Source: Palaemon carinicauda (taxonomy: Eukaryota > Arthropoda > Malacostraca > Decapoda > Palaemonidae). Taken from it: DNA of 64,000 nt. Shown here one piece after another: positions 1-12,257 of this stretch. The DNA lies in NCBI RefSeq assembly GCF_036898095.1, contig NC_090745.1:81716819-81780818 (forward strand). The letters are read 5' to 3'. The stretch's first letter is position 1. The number at the start of each line of letters is the position of its first letter. The notes under the pieces are model-generated. The model did no database searches. It saw only the letters and a program-made list of their open reading frames with translations, and had not been told where the DNA came from. A program made the position numbers and the translations under genes.

Positions 1-466
1 TAGCTGGATTCAGAAATAAGGCGTTTGGAGCGTTGTATTTCATTTCCCATAATCAATGATTTTACAATCTCCATCAAACCAAAAAAAGAAAAAAAAAAAG
101 GAAAAAAAATTAAATCTTGCAATGTGAAGCATGCTTCCATGAATAAGTAGAGCCATTCAGATTTTTTTTTATACAATGTATGATCCATTCCTTTACCATT
201 ATTCCAGTTAACGAAAATATCTTGGTTGATTTCAAAGCAAACGGGAAAATCTTTCTACAGAGCACTTGAGGTATATGAAGGACTATAAAATATGTTTCAA
301 CTATATCGAGCCAGACAATTGTCGGTACATGGATCCTTAAGGAAGCAAATATATATATCTCTCTCTCTCTCTCTCTAATGTCGAAATAATCTGATGTAGC
401 TGTTAACGGATAGAATTATTTAGCTGCGACACTCCAATACTTTTTATATGACTTTGCGGATTCATG

Positions 467-558
<92 letters not shown>

Positions 559-1326
559 TCAGTATTTGCAGGGGATATTGGAAACGTCAAATGATAATAC
601 AGAATCTTAACATGGCAAATTGAGTTGTAACTTTTGTATGCTTTTGCTAACAAAGGCAGCCCTTTACTGTCTTTGATTCGCTAAGGTTTGAGAAGGCTCC
701 ACCCATTTTGTTGAAGTAGTAAGAAAAGCAACAACTAGTTTGTTTTGTCATGGGAACACTAGAGACATCCGACGAAAAATTTCCTTCGAGTGTCTGCTTT
801 CTTTTGATTCTAACTGTAAATGTCAATCCAGTATTATACCTGTTATTGCTCCCCTTATATTCTATCTATATATACAAAGCTGATCAATTTTCAATATTGG
901 GTGGTGAAGGTGAGCAGACAATAAGACTTAGCACAACAAAGTGTTAAAGTAATTCTTAGTTCAGACCCAATTTCTTTAAAGTTTTGACAGACTTACCCCC
1001 TAAGCTTCTCTGTATGCTTTAATAACTTCAATTCTTTTATGTCAAAATCATCTTACTACATTATTCTTACTCCTTTTCTCTTTTCTCTCATCATTTACTT
1101 AATGTGACGATAAAAGAAATATTGAAAGTAGGAAGAAGGTAAACACATTTTAACTTGAACTATGGATTCTTGGAAAGGTCCAATTACACAAAGATGATAC
1201 TTCTCCTTAATTCCTAATTTAATCAAATCCTACTGAGCAAATGTATTTTTCCTGAGAAAACTCACTAATAACTATAACTACTGTCATAAAATTAAATAAA
1301 GTCAACATACTAACATACAAGCTTAC
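1..1326. other. Intronic or 3' flanking sequence without a recognised gene
   Basis: AT-rich sequence downstream of the last UQCRC2 exon in the window. It contains a small CT run near 359-376 and the TA/GT microsatellite at 466-559. I see no further UQCRC2 exon: the C-terminal part of the protein (about the last 110 residues in animal homologues) is not encoded here and should lie to the left. Short open frames in this stretch are simple-sequence artefacts. Confidence 0.6.
466..559. repeat. (TA)n-(GT)n microsatellite
   Basis: An almost pure TA dinucleotide run of about 75 bp is followed by a short GT run. The open frame across it encodes only alternating Ile and Tyr and is not a gene. Confidence 0.95.
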
Positions 1327-1540
1327 CTGACCAACGCTGCTGGAGTCCGCAATAACAAAGTAGCCGAAGAGACCGCTGTCAGTGTAGTTGGCATTAAGAG
1401 CAGATGCAGAGCCTGCACCACCTGAGGCTGCTACAGCTTTAGCAAGAACACTGGATGCATTGCCTCCCCACTTGATGTGAGGTCCAGTTCCAAGAATTTG
1501 CTGAGCAATTGCTAAAGCTGCAGCATCGCTACTTCCCAAG
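1327..1540 (-). CDS. UQCRC2: Cytochrome b-c1 complex subunit 2 (core protein 2), internal exon, fourth in window
   Basis: This 214 bp exon encodes about 71 residues of core protein 2 of mitochondrial respiratory complex III, a matrix-facing, M16-peptidase-like scaffold subunit. Visible landmarks are a segment reading ILGTGPHIKWGG, followed by NANYTDSGLFGYF, both characteristic of animal UQCRC2 (compare the human stretches around LGAGPHVKRG and NASYSDSGLFG). The acceptor (polypyrimidine tract, then CAG at 1543-1541) and the donor (CAG then GTAAGC from 1326) are canonical on the minus strand. The first base completes a split AG|C codon left by the exon at 9875-10086, and the exon ends in phase 0. 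The next exon is outside the window. No frame damage is seen, so this is a functional exon rather than a pseudogene. Confidence 0.93.
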
Positions 1541-1694
1541 CTGAAAATAATACAAATTTTTATTACAACAACAATAATAATATTTTGGGAGTACACCCGC
1601 CTTCAAACATGTTTCATTAAAAGTAATTGCTGCCACAGAAGCATTAATTTCATAATTACCTTTTTTATTGTTCTAATTATTTTTTTCTCTTCAT

Positions 1695-3392
1695 TACAGT
1701 ATGAAGAAGGCATGCGCATCGTTACCCTCGCTAGTACGTATGGTCGTAACCAATCTACGATTGGTACAATTATCAATTATAAGGAAGCCATTAAAGCAAG
1801 TAAAGTCTTCTAAAGGCATGACTGTCCTTACCAGTGGAAAGACCTCAATCAACAATGAGATGGAGAGACTCCTCCTTCTGTGGATTAAAGACAAGGAAAT
1901 CGATGGTGATACACTCACGCAATCGGTAATTTCGCACAAGGCGAGCGCCATCTTTGCCGATCCCGTGAAAGCCCAGAGACACTGCGGATGCCAAGGAACG
2001 TCGCAGCAAGCCCCCCAAGAGTTCAAGGCTTCTCATGGGTGGTTTGATCGCTTTAGGAAGAGGACTGGTATTCACTCAGTCGTCAGGCATGGAGAGGCGG
2101 CCAGTTCTGACAAGAAAGCAGCGGATGAATTCATCAAGAAGTTTGAGAACGTAATTTCCAGAGAACGCTACATTCCTCAGCAAGAGTTCAACTGCGATGA
2201 AACTGGCCTTTTCTGGAAGAAAATGCCCCACCGTACATACATCACAGCTGAAGAAAGGAAACTTCCTGGCCATAAACCGATGAAGGACAGACTTACGCTC
2301 GCATTTTGTGCAAATGCCAGTGGGGACCTAAAAATTAAGCCCCTACTTTTATACCACTCAGAAAATCCTCGTGCCTTCAAGGCACAAAATATCACGAAGG
2401 AGAGGCTCTCGGTATTTTGGAAGTCTAATGCTAAGGCCTGGGTCACGAGGACCATATTTATTGAGTGGATAAACGTCTGCTTCGGTCCTGCTGTCAAGAA
2501 CTATTTAGAAGAGAACGATCTTCCTCTCAAATGTCTCCTAGTACTGGACAATGCCCCTGCTCACCCTCCTGGCCTCGAGGACATCATTCATCCTGACTTC
2601 TCCTTCATTAAGGTTCTCTATCTGCCACCAAACACCACCCCTCTCCTCCAGCCTATGGACAAGCAAGTGATTGCCAACTTCAAGAAGCTTTACACGACGC
2701 ATCTGTTCAAAAGATGCTTCGAAGTGACCGAAAGCACTCAACTCACCCTTCGTGAATTTTGGAAGGGGCATTTTGACATCGTTCAATGCCTGAAGATGAT
2801 CGACACAGCTTGGAATGAGGTTTCACGGCGCACTTTGAACTCCTCATGGAAGAAACTGTGGCCAGCTGTTGTAGCAGAACGAGACTGAAGGTTTCGATCC
2901 CTCAACCGAACACGAGGCCGTTGATGATCCTTCCCATGAGGGTGATGTTGAGGAAATAATTTCAATCGGGAGGTCCATGGGGCTTGTTCTCGATGAGGCT
3001 GCAACCATAACCTTATCGAGGAGCACAGGGAGGAGCTTACGATTGAAGACTTAAAGGAGTTGGAGGCAATGCAGTTGACCATCATTCAAGAAGAGCACAG
3101 CTCTAGTGGTGGCGAGGACGGGGGGGAGACTGAAGAAACGACATCGTCAGAAATAAGGGAAGCTATCGGTTGGTATGAAAACCTTACAAGTTTCACTGAA
3201 AAGAAACACCCAGAAAAACTTCACACAAGTCGTTTTATGCAGTGTGTTAATGACAAGTGTATGAGTCATTTTAGAAATATGTTGAGGAATCGTCAGAAAC
3301 AGGCTTCTTTGGATATATATTTCTACAAAAGAGAAGTGTCAGAAAGCAAAGACAATAATAGTGATTCTAACAAAAAAGCTAAAAAAGAGTAA
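1695..3392 (+). pseudogene. Tigger/pogo-type DNA transposase pseudogene, 5' truncated
   Basis: A decayed Tigger (TIGD1-like) transposase in the first intron right of the 1327-1540 exon, antisense to the host gene. It starts inside the N-terminal psq helix-turn-helix (segment YGRNQSTIGTII); a roughly 1 bp indel near 1805 moves the frame, which then stays open to 2888. That part contains the CENP-B-type helix-turn-helix (GWFDRFRKRTGIHS) and the DDE_1 catalytic domain: FNCDETGLFWKK, then LDNAPAHPP, then LPPNTTPLLQPMD. A stop at 2886-2888 and another frameshift near 3010-3040 separate the acidic C-terminal region, which ends in the usual lysine-rich tail at 3392. The methionine codon at 1701 is out of frame with the true N-terminus and is not a start. 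The element is non-functional. Confidence 0.9.
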
Positions 3393-3874
3393 TTTTTTAA
3401 GTTCTAAAAAAAAAAAAAAATAAAAAAAAAAAATAAAAAAAAAGCATTTTTAATTTTAAGTGTTTAATAGTAAGAATAAATTTATTATTAAGTGTACATA
3501 ACATAATCAGCATTGATACGTTTTTATATCTACCGTCTTCCCCCTCTGCCTCCACCCACTACCAGCTCAAGTCACGTCACTCCAAAGGTAAATAAAATTT
3601 AATTTTTCCTTTACAGTACTGTACAGTATATAATTTTTATCTATCCTGTACATGTTATCTAATTATATACTGTACAATACATGTATATTATATATAAGTA
3701 TACTGAAGTACAGTGCTTACTATACTACTGTATTGTATTTTGTTACATACTAATTTTCAATGTTTTTACCAGGGGTTTTTCACGTATTAGCTATTCTATT
3801 ACCCGCCATACGACATTTTCACCATACGATACCAACTCCAGAACGGATTAATGTCGTATGGCGGGGGCCTACTG
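3393..3874 (+). mobile_element. 3' untranslated region and right terminal inverted repeat of the Tigger copy
   Basis: A-rich stretch (about 3406-3444) and then AT-rich sequence ending at a terminal repeat of about 60-100 bp at 3770-3874. The end reads CAGTAGGCCCCCGCC on the minus strand, the CAG-initiated terminus expected of Tigger elements, followed by an internal near-palindrome around GTCGTATGG. No matching left terminus is seen next to 1695, in agreement with 5' truncation. The flanking TA duplication is not preserved. Confidence 0.7.
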
Positions 3875-4240
3875 TGTGCCTATTTGAGGAAACATTCCAT
3901 ATCAACAATGAAATCAATTTTTATCAATGAGTCTTCAGCTGACAAAATGTAAACATTAAGTTGTGGTTACGTTCTAGGCAACCTTTATCTTTCTCTTTCT
4001 CTAATCATTTGTTAATTTCAATGGTAGTGTTAATGATGATAGTAATATTAGGATTAGCATAATTTTTCAATAAAAATCCACCATGATTCAAATTACCCTC
4101 GCTTTCTCCAATCTAACACAATTTTCTATGTTACATTAAACATTATAGCAGTAACACAATGTTTGATAATGTTTAATTTAAAACAGGTATAGTACTTTTT
4201 TTTTTGCTGGTATGTCAGATCATTTTTTGGAAGGAAAATT
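3875..4240. other. AT-rich intronic spacer, nothing recognised
   Basis: Low-complexity intron sequence between the Tigger relic and the 4.24 kb repeat. No exon-like or transposon-coding segment was seen on either strand. Confidence 0.5.
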
Positions 4241-4242
4241 CG

Positions 4243-4900
4243 TTATTATTATTACTATTATTATTACTTGCTAAGCTACAACCCTAGTTGGAAAAGAAGG
4301 ATACTATAAGTCCAGGGGCTCCGGCAGGGAAAATAGCCCAGTGAGGAAAGGAAACAAGGAAGAATAAAATATTTTAAGAACAGTCACATTAAGATATCTC
4401 CTATATAAACTGTAAAAAATTTAATAAAACAAGGAGAAAAAAGATAAAATAGTGTGCTCATGCTCGAGTGTACCTGCAAGCAACAGAACTCTAACCCAAG
4501 ACAGTGGAAGACCATGGTAGAGAGGCTATGGCACTACCCAAGACTAGAGAACAATGGTTTGATTTTGGAGTGTCCTTCTCCTAGAAGAGAGGCTTACCAT
4601 AGCTAAAGAGTCTCTTCTACCCTTACCTAGAGGAAAGTGGCCACTGAACAATGATAGTGCAGTAACCCCTTAGGTGAAGAAGAATTGTTTGGTAATCTCA
4701 GTGTTGTCAGGTGTATGAGGACAGAGGAGAATATGTAAAGAATAGGCCAGACTATTCGGTGTATGTGCAGGTAAAGGGAAAATGAACTGTAACCAGAGAG
4801 AAGAATCCAATGCAGTACTGTCTGGCCATCAAAGGACCCCAAAGCTCTCTAGCGGTAGTATCTCAACGGGTGGATGGTGCCCTGGCCAACCTACTACCAA
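4243..4900. repeat. Interspersed repeat with ATT-repeat head
   Basis: Begins with an ATT/TTA trinucleotide run (4243-4266) and continues with a G- and A-rich non-coding block beginning CTTGCTAAGCTACAACCCTA. From memory, this resembles a high-copy dispersed repeat in decapod genomes, but I cannot verify this. No tRNA-like promoter boxes were recognised, so a SINE assignment is not supported. It abuts the RTE-like fragment. Confidence 0.45.
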
Positions 4901-4919
4901 CAAAAAAAGAGTGGGGGAA

Positions 4920-6469
4920 TAGAGTGGGGAGATGTAAAAGGGAGGTAATGAAGGTTAAAGAGTTAATAAAACCAGAGGTATAAAGTGAATATCAAGAAAG
5001 GTTGGAAATGGCATATGACAGAATGAAAGTGAGAGAAACTGGTGATTTAGAGGTGGTGTGAAATTTAGGAAAAGGAAATATTGCTGGGATTGCAAGTGAT
5101 GTGTGGCAAGAGGATTGTTGGAGGCAGTAAGAGGAAGGGTAGTGAATGGTGGAATGGAGTGAAGAGAGAAAAAAAAAAAGATGGCATTTGAAGAATGGCT
5201 GCAGAGTAGTGTAGAGAAGTATGAAAGATATAGAGAGAAAAATGTGGAAGTTAACCGTTAAGTAGCTTAGGCAAAGAGGGTGGCTGACTGGAGGTGGGGT
5301 CAGGGTTTGGGTCATTTTAAGACGAAGTTTTGTAAAGAAGAGAAGAGAGTAAGGAAGGGTGGTTCGAGAATTGAAGAGACAGTGAAAGATGGAAATGGAA
5401 GGTTGTTAAAAGGAGAGGAGGCAAGGAAAAGGTGGGTGGAATATTTTGAAAGTTTACTGAATGTTGAGGATAATAGGGAGGCAGATATAATAGCTGTTGC
5501 AGGTGTTGAGGTGCCAGTGATGGGAGAGGAGAATGAGAGAGAGACTACAAGAGAGGAAGTGAGGAGAGCACTAGATGAAACGAGAGTAGGAAAAGCACCT
5601 GGTATGGATGGTGTATGGACTGAGATGTTAAAGGAAGGGGGTGTGACTGTACTTGAATGGTTGGTGAGATTGTTTAATGTGTGTTTTATGTTGTCAATGG
5701 TACCAGTAGACTGGGTATGTGTGTGTATTGTACCACTATATAAAGGTAAGGGAGATGTGCATGAGTACAGTATTGTAATTCAAGGGGTATTAGTTTGCTG
5801 AGTGTGGTTGGCAAAGTGTATGGTAGTGATAATTAATAGAATTATGTAAAAACGAGAGAACGCAATTTTAATAGTACAGGGGGGTTTTAGAAGAGGTAGG
5901 GGATGTATGAATCAGATTTTTATGGTTAGGCAGATATGCAAGAAATATTTAGCAAAAGGCAAGGAGGTGTATGTTGCGTTTATGGATCTAGAGAAAGCGG
6001 ATGATAAGAGTTGATAGGGAAACGATGTGGAATGTGATGAGGTTATATGGAATTGGTGGAAGGTTGTTGCAAGCAGTGAAGTTTCTACGTAGGCAGTAAA
6101 GCAAGTGTTAGGATAGGAAATGAAGTGAACGAGTGGTTCCCTGTGAGAGTGGGGCTGAGACAGGGATGTGTGATGTTGCCATGGTAGTTGGCTGAGACAG
6201 GGATGTGTGATGTTGCCATGGTAGTTGGCTGAGACAGGGATGTGTGATGTTGCCATGGTAGTTGGCTGAGACAGGGATGTGTGATGTTGCCATGGTAGTT
6301 GGCTGAGACAGGGATGTGTGATGTCACCATGGTTGTTCAATTTGTTTGTTGATGGAGTGGTGAGAGAGATGAATGCTCGAGTGCTTGGTCGAGGAGTGAA
6401 ACTGAGACGAGAGTGATCATGAATAGGAAGTAAATCAGTTGTTGTTCGCAGATGATACTGTACTGGTTG
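4920..6469 (+). pseudogene. RTE-like non-LTR retrotransposon reverse transcriptase fragment
   Basis: Decayed reverse transcriptase. The longest open part (5280-5801) has the pre-RT and RT-1 segments: KRWVEYFESLLN, then GKAPGMDGV, then IVPLYKGKGD. After frameshifts the homologous reading continues with the RT core, including LEKA, GLRQGCVM and VNQLLFADDTVL (about 5930-6469), recognisable by near identity to the second copy at 45302-46701. The catalytic GLRQGCVM stretch has been expanded into a 37 bp tandem repeat. The 3' part is missing because a Tigger-related element begins at about 6470. Clade assignment to RTE is my inference from general sequence features and from the 3' ATGG tail of the other copy. 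Confidence 0.8.
6153..6337 (+). repeat. 37 bp x 5 tandem repeat inside the RT fragment
   Basis: Five consecutive 37 bp units starting GGCTGAGACAGGGATGTGTG, first at 6153, then 6190, 6227, 6264 and 6301. Each unit corresponds to the RT motif encoding LRQGCVM. The first four are nearly identical and carry a derived TAGTT end, whereas the last keeps the ancestral flank. Because 37 is not a multiple of three, the array destroys the reading frame. Confidence 0.95.
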
Positions 6470-7352
6470 CAGTTTTCCCGTTTTGCAATGTGTATAGGAA
6501 TCTTTAGGGAACCGGTAAGTAATGTATTTGTAATAACACTATTTACTAAAAGTTCTTAACATCATTAGTTATTAATTGGATGTGTAAATGAATTCATTCC
6601 TTCGTAATATTTGGTGATGAAACGTAAACAACAGAGAGGTTTCCGTTTTAGGCAGCCTGTTTAGGAAAATTATAATATAAAATCACATTAATTTCATTTA
6701 TTTTGAAAGCTGCAAGGAAAAAGTAAAGAAAACAACATTGGTAATAAAAAAATCATTACATAATCAATAATTGGTAAGATATCTGTTGCTACAAAAATTG
6801 ACGTAAAACAAATGTGTAAAAGCTTTTGCTTGTTTGTTTGTTACGATCGGAGATGAACACAAAACAAAACGATGGTTTCCGTTTTAAGTGGCATGTTTAG
6901 GATAAGCATGATATGAAATCATCTTTATATAGTTAATTTTGGATTTCAAATAACACAGCAAAAGCTAGCCTATACACTGATAGTTTTGCATCACCAGTCA
7001 TCTATATGAAAATTTTATTAAAATTTGTCCTAATTTTAGGTAGTCTTATGTGTGGATATATACGGTATTTACATCCATCAGGGTGTAATTTCAAACTTTT
7101 CCAGTTATTAAAACTTTAAAATCTTTTAAATGTTTTATTTATTCATAAGAACAACTTCATATTACAAAAAATTCAGTATAGTACATATAAAGTAGTGTAT
7201 TAAAAATGGGTAGTTAAAGAGTTGACTGAGTAAGATGCTGTCTGCCTTGGCCATAATGAAGTATTCCCTGTGTGTGTTTTGAAATTAGTGATTTTTCCAG
7301 TTCTGCGAGGCCATGGATCGATCAAATTCTCGCATAATTGGGGAACCAACTG
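6470..7352. mobile_element. Tigger-related non-autonomous element (MITE-like)
   Basis: A non-coding AT-rich element of about 0.88 kb. The right terminus reads CAGTTGGTTCCCCAATTATG on the minus strand and is followed by TA (7353-7354). The left terminus, CAGTTTTCCCGTTTTGC from about 6470, resembles it but sits at a CAG shared with the interrupted RTE-like sequence, so the exact boundary is uncertain. Internal sequence (about 6600-6960) is shared with 54410-54680. No transposase is encoded. Confidence 0.7.
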
Positions 7353-7354
7353 TA

Positions 7355-9874
7355 GTATAAGAGTTATGGTAATTGGACAGTATTCATCAGGGCTAGAGCT
7401 ACCACAAGCACATGTACCTAATGGAATAACATTACCAGTTCTCTAACAAGTGCAAAAATAACTTCTTGCTAACTTACAAAAAATAAGACACTAGGAGCTA
7501 AGAAATAGCCTCCTCTACAAAACACAAAGTGCCTGGAATCATGGTTCCCAAAAAGCACGAATTTCCAATGTGTGTAGAATTTTGCGGCATGTGGATTCCA
7601 GCTATGTAGAGCTCATGTGCGTCAATCATAAAGATAGTGAGTGTGAAATCGGGCATGATCACATCCCAGGTACATGCTTGGACAGGCGAGTGTTAATATT
7701 CATAACCCAATGAGTGCAGTGAACGCAAGCTGACAGAAAGCCTTCTTATATGCGGCAATGGTTGGAAGGACTATGTCTAATGAGACTCGTTGTGCCCTGT
7801 TGGCATAATGATGGCATGTGGCGGCCGCAAGTGGTCGTCAGGAAGCAAGTGCGAACAAGTGAGAAGTCATGTCCAGAGAAGTGAGCGAAAACTGTAGAAC
7901 TCATACAGGAGAGCAAGTAGAAGCTGGTGCAAGTAAGCGAATCCTTGAAGTCCAAGAAATATGCGCTATAAGGAGTGTACTCTATCAAGGGCATGTATGT
8001 ACAAGAGGATGTTCTAAGTTTGCTGAATAAGGGCTAAAAGGATCACAAGCACCATAAGTAGTCCAAGCACAAGCGAGTGCTCAAAACCTAAAGAAATTAA
8101 CATCTACATGAAGGTGTCGAGGGCAAGATCGATGTCTCTTGTAGGGTCAGAAGATCTTTCTGTCATGAACCTGAAGCGTGCAGATTCCAGTGTTTGTAGA
8201 GTCCAGATGCACATAGACACTTGATGAGCGCTGTTTCCTTGCTAGAAAGGAAACTGACTTTGAGACGAGGTCAGTACCAATGTTTCATCCCTAGAGACAA
8301 CTCTCACCATTTACTATTCTTCTAAGAGAGAAAGCACACACAAAGGAAAAGGAGGGTGGCACCCTTCAAACCCAACCAACAGAGCGTAGAGTACCCAGAA
8401 ACCTTTCGAGGTTCTGATACAAGACATTCTCTCCCACAGAGCGAGCAGCAGTAGGATTGAAGCAATACCATTCCTATTGATCGGCATCCTGGACTTCAAA
8501 ATGAAGAAATCGGCAGAGGAAAGGGAAGAACGAACTTGAAGCTCACCTTATAAGGGTTTACCGCGGGAAAGCTGCTCATCCTGGAATGGGAAGACAATGA
8601 CAAGAAGGAGGGCGCCAGCCATTCCCTTTATTCTGTAGCTGTAAACTCCATCCTCTGGTCCAATGTCTTAGATAAATCCCTTTCCTAAGTTAAGTTGATG
8701 TCATCATCACCATAACGAGGGAAGAAACGGTAAACAGTAAAGTTGCCCAGCAGAAAGTGAACATCGGGAAATTGTACGACAACTGTTACACAGCTACTAT
8801 AATCAGGAAGCAAAGTGCAAACCCTTCGTCATCCCTGAACACCCTCGCACACAACAATGTCACCAAAAACTATTATATAAAATAAAATTAATAAAGAAAA
8901 AAATGCAGGGAGCATGTTTTGTTTGTACTGTTTGGCTGCTAAAAAAGTGGAGTTCAGTGGACTTGTCGGGTAGGTGGGACTTCTCTGCCAGCAGGCAGTA
9001 ACCACCACCACCACCTCTTAAAAAGTTTTAAAAGTTGTACCCATCTTTACTTAAACCATATAGTACTATGTACTATTAAATGACAAAGGTTTGTATTCAT
9101 GTAGGAACAAACTTGATTATATTTCATAAACATTCATTTTCTTATCTACTTATCAAATTAATATTCTTTATCAATGAGGTCCTTGACATCAACCCTTAGC
9201 AGTACAGGCAGTCCAAGAGTTATGACAATTCACCATTATGAACGGACTCTCATAACAAACTTAAAAAATATCTTTGACTCAATTTAAGAGTAACAACGTT
9301 TGGTTTGTTGATGAGACAAACTACTAGACACGGAGAGCAACTAATGACTTGGTGTAGTGCAATAAGTATCACTTTAGCATTATTCACCATCTTTGTTTAC
9401 AATACACATTTGGGATTTTGATACTTTTTTTGTTTGTCTGGTTAGGCGTAAGGGAGACTTCTGATGGCAGTGGGCAGGCCAACCACAGGAATAGAGGTCA
9501 GGAATTATAATGCGTATTACTTATTGCCAACTAGTACTGTATAAGTATAGGTACACTACTGTACTGAATAGGGCTCTGTACTGTACATGTCTTTTTATGT
9601 ATAGGATAAGAGTAATTTATGAATAGTTAGGGATTGTTTTCACTCTTTTAAAGTAAATTTTACATATACAACATGTACATATTGTATGTTCAGTATGCAT
9701 GCATGTACATACAGTATGGTATGTTATGTATATAAATCCAACATACAATAAAAATTGACTTCTGATGCATTGTAAGAACAGATCTTGTTCATAACCCGAG
9801 GACCTCCCTGCAAAAACATTAACATTTAAAACCACAACACCAACATATAATGTAATAACTATACTGCATATTAC
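7355..9874. other. Intronic repeat-derived sequence, not resolved
   Basis: About 2.5 kb of intron. The part from 7.5 to 8.8 kb is more GC-rich and purine-rich than its surroundings and looks like old transposon sequence, but no conserved domain can be read on either strand. Short segments near 8960 and 9440 (variants of GGGACTTCT followed by a GGCGGGCC-like block) faintly resemble the subterminal part of the DIRS repeats described below. The segment at 9040-9420 is plain AT-rich intron. Confidence 0.4.
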
Positions 9875-10086
9875 CTGGCACCTTGGCCTGCAACAGCCAC
9901 AACAGTTACAGCAGCTCCATTTTCTTGTCTAATCTCCCCCCCACCAAATACAGAAGAGTTTACAATACCAGCATCAGAGCCAACACTTAGGCCTTTGGCA
10001 AATGATACTAAAGCATCATGATCAACACCAAGACCAACAATTGCCATTCTGCTTGATGTATGAGTGGATGCCACAAATCCTTGCAT
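9875..10086 (-). CDS. UQCRC2: Cytochrome b-c1 complex subunit 2 (core protein 2), internal exon, third in window
   Basis: A 212 bp exon for complex III core protein 2. The peptide starts MQGFVASTHTSSRMAIVGLG and includes GGGEIRQENG, matching the animal UQCRC2 region around FTSARMALIGLGV and RGGEIREQNG (end of the N-terminal M16 half and the hinge). The acceptor is TTACAG ending at 10087 and the donor is CCAG|GTAATATG with the intron starting at 9874. It begins in phase 0 after the exon at 32162-32381 and ends with a split AG| codon completed by the exon at 1327-1540. The frame is undamaged. The introns on both sides are full of transposons. Confidence 0.93.
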
Positions 10087-10149
10087 CTGTAAGAAATTGC
10101 AGAAAATGAGATATGCTGTGCAATATAAAAATTATCAAAGTATTATAGG

Positions 10150-11554
10150 ATGGCAAATATGGAAGTAATTTGTACTGTACTTTTCTTAACAATACAAACC
10201 TGGAGTTCTTTACATAGGAGAAGAAATCAACACAAGCTGACATGCGGCTATAACAACCGCTCCAGTTGTTACTTGTGGTAGCGGGGAGAAGCACCAGTTC
10301 CCCGCTCACCCATACCTTCTTTACTTTGATGCAGATGGGACTTAATCCTGGGGGTTAAGTGATGGTGGGTTAAGTGATGGTGGGTAAAGTATGTGTGAAC
10401 AACTCCAAGTTTGTATTGTTAGGAAAAATAGAAATTACTTTCAAATTTGTCATTTGTTTCTACAAAAAATACAAACATTAGGACACTCGCACTTTGGTGG
10501 GTACAAGTCCCTTTAACAGACAAACTTCAAAACCAGGATTGCTGCATCTGACCATGATAATGCAGGGGATGAGCATTCTTCCACCTGGTAAACCAGTTGA
10601 CAGGATCTTAAGAAGCTGTGCCCCAAGAAAGGAGAAGATGAAGAAAAGATCAGACATTCTTTTTCATTCATCCCAGACTAACACGGTAACCTCTGCCCTC
10701 AGACAACTGCTAACAGTCCTGTGAGGACCTAAGGTAGCTATAACACTTGCAGCGGAGCTACCACAAGGTCTATCAAGAATGTGTCCAGGGACCTGTACGT
10801 TACGTCTTGCAGGTAGTGGGCAGTGAAGGTAGACTGTCTTCTTCCATACACCCACTTGTAGAACCTACATCAAGGAAATTTTCTCAAAACGCAAATATAT
10901 ACATGAACCCCTAAACTTGAGAGCTCTGGGTCCTAGCCCTTGCTGTTGAAGGGGGAGGAAGGATTGATGGCTCGGTCAATGATGCCTGATCCATGAGGAG
11001 ATGTTGTTTCTCGTAACCATTCTCTTGACCCTGCCCGAGCTCTTGAGTTTGTTTGATAGAGCCGTAGCCCTCTCAAAAGCCACAAAAGCAGTTGCTCACA
11101 ATCATTCATTACCTCCTGAAGACTAGAAATCTGGAAGGAACCGAACCTAAGATTGGAAACCCCTGATTTTGAATCATGGCAACGAACTTAGGGACGAAGC
11201 TGAACGTAACCTGTCCCCATCCCCTTGAATGGGCAACCTCATAGGCAAGACCATGCAATTCACTTACCATCTAGGTGGAGGCTAAGGCGAAAAGACCATT
11301 TTCAACATGAGATCACAGCCTGGTGTAAAGGCTTGTAAGTGAATCTTTCTAGGAAAGAAGGACTTTCACCACACTACGAAGAGGTGAACTCACTTTCAAC
11401 TCCGGACAAGCCTGTTCAAAACTCAGTATAAGCATGGACAGCTCTAGGCCTTCCAGTCTAAAACTTGGCTTAAGTACGAGTGATAGCCTTTACTGCCAAG
11501 ACTGAGCAGTTTTCTCCTCTCCGAGATAAAAAAAAAATCCAACAATTAGAGGTA
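10150..11554 (-). mobile_element. Old DIRS retrotransposon, 3' half (terminal repeat and recombinase C-terminus)
   Basis: Minus-strand DIRS element. The left (3') terminal repeat (about 10160-10420) carries the family signature ATTTGTATTTTTCCTAAC-like with the mirrored AGGTTTGTATTGTTAGG segment. Next to it is an internal complementary region (about 10440-10490, AATTTGTCATTTGTTTC). On the minus strand near 10860-10740 a recombinase tail is readable as STFTAHYLQDVTYRS, with the conserved H-Y pair containing the catalytic tyrosine. The element ends abruptly at the TA where the 11555-20855 element is inserted and resumes at 20858. Too decayed to be active. Confidence 0.75.
10735..10862 (-). pseudogene. 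DIRS tyrosine recombinase C-terminal relic
   Basis: Minus-strand translation gives YGRRQSTFTAHYLQDV and then a hydrophobic tail. It aligns with the intact motif FFRHYAK of the recombinase at 59423-60106 and with the copy at 14520-14650. The tyrosine of HY would be the nucleophile. Frameshifts and stops surround it. Confidence 0.65.
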
Positions 11555-12240
11555 CAGTTAGTCCTCGTTTAGCGACGGTAATTTGTTCCAGAAACTGTCG
11601 ATAAACGAATTCGTCGTTAAATAAATCTCACGATTGTAAAAACCTAGGTTAGGCCATTTCGTCATCATTCGGCAATATGGTCTTTTACTTTTTTCCTCTT
11701 TTAAAGATTAAAGCCTTATTTACTGTTTTAGTATTATATTAAAGTCTTATTTGATATTTTAGTCATAAATTTCAAGATTTTAAAAACCTAGGTTAGGCTA
11801 GATTATCGGAAGTGAATGGGCCTAGCCATTTCATCATCATTTGACAATACGTACGGTAGTGTACTACCGTACGTGCAGTTCATGTTTAAAGCTTTATACA
11901 CTATTCAATTTTTAGTTCAATATTAAGCCTTCATATTTACTAGACATTATTGTGTTTAATTGTGATTTATCAAACCACGTTTATATTCTCTTTTTCAATT
12001 TCTTGAGCATATCAATAATCAACAAATACTTTTAATTTACTTTTGGTTGGCATCAGCTGATCTCAGGGTCACGCTGCTATATTACGATTATACGCACATA
12101 TAGTACGAATAACACTGATTTATAAAATTTTCTTAACCTTCGACATCTCTTCATAATGAATATTACATCAATGCCAATATATTATAGGGTGTCACATTTT
12201 CCATACAGTTCATTTATAGACCTTATAATTATTAGTTATA

Positions 12241-12257
12241 CACACACACACACTCAC

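Noticed and set aside
462..653. Open frame encoding alternating Ile-Tyr on the minus strand
   Set aside because: It is translation of the TA microsatellite.
1701..2888. 395-codon frame as an intact transposase gene
   Set aside because: The first part (to about 1812) is out of frame with the conserved helix-turn-helix, which is read in another frame; the gene is truncated and frameshifted, so it is listed as a pseudogene.
4243..4900. tRNA-derived SINE
   Set aside because: No box A/box B spacing or tRNA fold could be read; kept only as an unclassified interspersed repeat.
5912..6340. Three overlapping minus-strand frames with repeated HTSLSQ-type peptides
   Set aside because: Antisense shadows of the 37 bp tandem repeat within the plus-strand RT fragment.
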